Positions 61,778 to 64,000 of a stretch of 64,000 nucleotides of DNA are shown in pieces. The position numbers were made by a program, and so were the translations under genes. The notes under the pieces are model-generated. The model saw only the letters and a list, made by a program, of their open reading frames with translations, was not told the DNA's origin and made no database searches. The stretch is from positions 98,036,001-98,100,000 of the forward strand of contig JAUMIR010000004.1 of NCBI GenBank assembly GCA_030847615.1, in the 5' to 3' direction. This stretch comes from Gambelia wislizenii. Taxonomy: Eukaryota > Chordata > Lepidosauria > Squamata > Crotaphytidae. The first letter of the stretch is position 1. Each line of letters opens with the position of its first letter.

Positions 61778-62704
61778 CAGTCCTCCCTTCACATTTGTGG
61801 GGATTAGGGGTTCAAGATCCCTGCGAATGTGAAAAAACAATGAATAAAAATCTGTGTAAAGATTGGTTGGGGGTGCGCGGATGGAATGTCCTGTAGGAGA
61901 GGGAGGGAGAGAGGCTCGTGGCCCAGGCCACCCACAACTATGCCCTTGCCACCATGCCTCCGGGTCCACCGTGCTGCATCTGCCATGGTCTCTTTCCCCT
62001 TCGCTCATGGCCCAATCCACAGCACTGCTGGGCCTTGAGGGAAGGGGACGGACAGGCAGAGCCTCTCCACCCGGTTTTCCCCTTTGCTCAAGGCCCGATC
62101 CACTGCAGCGCCAATTGAGTCTTGAGTGAGGGAGAAAGGGTGGACAGGCAGAGCCTCTCCTCCCCATTTCCCCTTCACTCAAGGCCCAATCCACTGCGGC
62201 ACCCATCGGGTTGAGCGAGGGGGAAAGAGTAGACAGGCAGAGCCTCTCCTACCTGTTTCCCCTTCGCTCAAGACCTGATCTGCCGTGACACCCATTGGGT
62301 CTTGAGCGAGGGGGAAAGTGGGTGGATAGGCAAAGTCTCTTTGCCCCCCCATCCCTGCTACCAATGCCCCCCACTGCTGCTGAACACTTGGAGGCTTGGC
62401 TTTGTGGGGAAGGTGGCGGGGGTTTGCTCTTATGAGTTGCCTTCTAAGCAAGCAACTTTGGTTTAAACCCCCTAAGGAGGGACAGCAGCGGATGGCATGG
62501 GCCTTCCTTGGGTGTCCCCCCACCTTGGGGGTGGCGAGGCAAGTGCCTTTAAAATGAGGCTTCTTGGCAGTGATAGTGGTAGCTTTTGTGGGCTTCAGCT
62601 CCCGCCTCCCCCAGGGAACGAAGGCCGCATGTTCCTGGGAACAGGAGGAGGAAATTCGATGAATAAATGGAACCGTGAAAGTCAAAGCTGCAAATGTGGC
62701 AGGG
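61778..62704. mobile_element. Tigger-like TIR element with about 90-bp GC-rich array, inside L1
   Basis: TA then CAGTCCTCCCTTCACATTTG at the left; the right end is worn (GCTGCAAATGTGGCAGGG|TA). GCAGAGCCTCTCC recurs at 62056, 62148 and 62237 and in degraded form at 62331, each unit with facing CACTCAAGGCC and TTGAGCGAGGGGG arms. Confidence 0.75.
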
Positions 62705-63026
62705 TAACTTATAAGTTATTTGCAATTTTCATAGCTGAAAGATTGAAAATAATTCTGCAGAATTTTATCCATAGTGACCAATGTGGATTTTTACCTAAAA
62801 GGCAACTACAAGATAACATCATGAACCTGTTAGATATTTTGGAATACTTAAAACGACATAATGAGAAGCAAGCTGCATTGATCTTTCTAGATGCAGAAAA
62901 GGCCTTTAACAATTTGAACTGGACTTTTTTATTTAGATTTTTGGAAGAGATAAATTTTGGTGATAATTTCATTAAATGGGTTAGATCAATGTATACATTA
63001 CAGAAAACACAAATAATGGTTAATGG

Positions 63027-63499
63027 TTCCCTGATTCAGGTTTCAGCACTCCCCCAGCCAATGTTTAGGGAGGAAGCACTTTACTCCCAAGTTCTCACAG
63101 ATAAAACAGGGCAGTAAATCAAACAGAGTTACTGGAGACGAAGGTCAGGGCTTCAGAAGGCCAAAGCAGAGTCATAGGAATACATGCCAAAGCTGGAGAA
63201 TGGTCTGTTGTTTCCAACAGGGAAGGTGGGTCAGAGCTACTTCTTAAATTGGCTGCAGATGCCGTGCCTGATTAAGAGAGCTTCTTCTTTTGTTTGGCAA
63301 TAAGCCTCACTGTTCTGCTCTCTTTTCTGCCTGTTGAGATTGATGGCTTGGGGGCTGAGCTTCTTCATTTGATTGTTCCAGCTGTCCTGGCACTGCTGGT
63401 GTTTGATCAGTCTCTGGTGCATCCTGAGGCTGCCATTCCACTGGTTGAGCTGCAGGATCTTCCTCCTCTTCCTCAGAATCCGAATCCTGGGTCATGACA
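63027..63499 (-). mobile_element. LTR-like insertion (473 bp) in L1 with 5-bp target duplication
   Basis: AATGG lies at 63022-63026 and 63500-63504, and the L1 RT frame resumes after it. On the minus strand it begins TGTCATGACCC and ends CAGGGAA. Its first about 190 bp are an open acidic frame, VMTQDSDSEEEEEDP. Length, target-site size and start fit a solo LTR, though the end is AA rather than CA. Confidence 0.7.
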
Positions 63500-64000
63500 A
63501 ATGGAGAGTTAACAAAACCTTATGAGATTCAAAAAGGAACAAGACAAGGATGCCCACTGTCTCTACTTTTGTTTCTCTTGGTTCTTGAAGTTATGAAAGA
63601 GACGTAAGACAAGATGAGAGAATTTTGTGTATAAGGATTTAAAAAGTAATGTGTAAGCTAAGGGCATTTGCTGATGACTTGGCAATAATTTTGAAAAATC
63701 GTTTGGAACGTACAGAAGTGTTAATAAGAAAATTAAAATAATTTGGTGAGCTGGCAGGTTTTAGATTAATAAGCAAAAGACAAAGATATTGACTAAAGAT
63801 ATGAAAATGGAAGATCAAATAGAATTGAGGGAATTGAGAAGAAGGTTAAATACTTAGGTATTAGTATGACAAATATGAAATGTATGTTGTTTCAAAATAA
63901 GTTATGTTAAGAGATGGGATTAAATTAAGAAGGTTCTGTGAAGATGGGAGAAACAAAATTGTCATTGTTGGGGAGAATTTCTATGATAAAAATGAATGTT

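Larger units (their letters stand above)
60080..64000 (+). mobile_element. L1 LINE, degenerate, interrupted twice; continues off the right edge
   Basis: In order: an ORF1-like Lys/Glu-rich region (60080-60950), an endonuclease piece (61243-61476, VKILVVGVYAPNENKATFYK), an RT piece (62706-63026: YKLFAIFIAERLK, QCGFLPKRQLQDNIMN, AALIFLDAEKAF) and further RT (63500 onward: KGTRQGCPLSLLLF at 63530 and the catalytic AFADDLAIIL at 63664). Stops and frameshifts show it is dead. A Tigger-like element (61778-62704) and an LTR-like element (63027-63499) split the RT. Confidence 0.88.

Noticed and set aside
53000..64000. RAB3B exons with the P-loop and switch regions
   Set aside because: Looked for GNSSVGKTS, FKVKTVYR and DTAGQERYR coding blocks on the minus strand and found none; probably beyond the window.

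Overview
This window is vertebrate nuclear DNA, most likely from a squamate reptile (lizard). It is AT-rich, intron-dominated and very dense in diverse transposable elements. The lizard call rests on the combination of a Bov-B/RTE LINE, CR1 and L1 LINEs, a Sauria-like tRNA SINE, 5S-rRNA-derived SINEs and many Tc1/mariner-like and hAT-like MITEs. No single sequence proves it.

Two protein-coding genes can be supported, both on the minus strand. (1) NRDC (nardilysin, an M16 zinc metalloendopeptidase): 21 coding exons between 35730 and 747, covering residues 1 to about 812. The 3' end of the gene lies off the left edge. All exons have AG/GT boundaries and keep one continuous reading frame. They carry the acidic domain, the HxxEH zinc motif and the downstream Glu ligand. 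(2) RAB3B (synaptic-vesicle Rab GTPase): the last two coding exons, 52870-52994 and 44644-44831. Its 5' exons were not found and are presumably beyond 64000. The RAB3B-then-NRDC order on one strand matches the neighbourhood on human chromosome 1p32.

Layout: 0.7-35.7 kb is NRDC, with introns filled by repeats. Notable intronic items are an L1/CR1/MITE nest (4.2-9.3 kb), two GC-rich hairpin minisatellites inside copies of one terminal-inverted-repeat (TIR) family (13.0-14.7 and 20.1-22.3 kb), a solo LTR with a perfect 5-bp target duplication (22.4-23.1 kb), a CR1 with a 265-codon RT reading frame (29.5-30.6 kb), and two Tigger-like elements holding other GC-rich arrays (30.7-32.1 kb). The NRDC CpG-rich promoter and first exon lie at 35.4-35.9 kb. 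36-44.6 kb is intergenic (MITEs, Bov-B, SINEs) and may include a long RAB3B 3' UTR. 44.6-53 kb holds the RAB3B exons with a cluster of inverted-repeat elements in the intron between them. 53-64 kb is presumed upstream RAB3B intron: SINEs, MITEs, an LTR-like stretch and a degenerate L1 interrupted by a Tigger-like element and an LTR-like element.

The most unusual theme is that at least five TIR elements, from two families, each contain tandem arrays of about 70-120 bp. In the best-studied array the units form near-perfect hairpins and show higher-order and arm-matching variation. Also notable are LTR-type insertions sharing a TGTCATG start followed by an acidic reading frame, and a dispersed DNA element carrying a conserved CCAAT/GC-box/CCAT promoter-like block.
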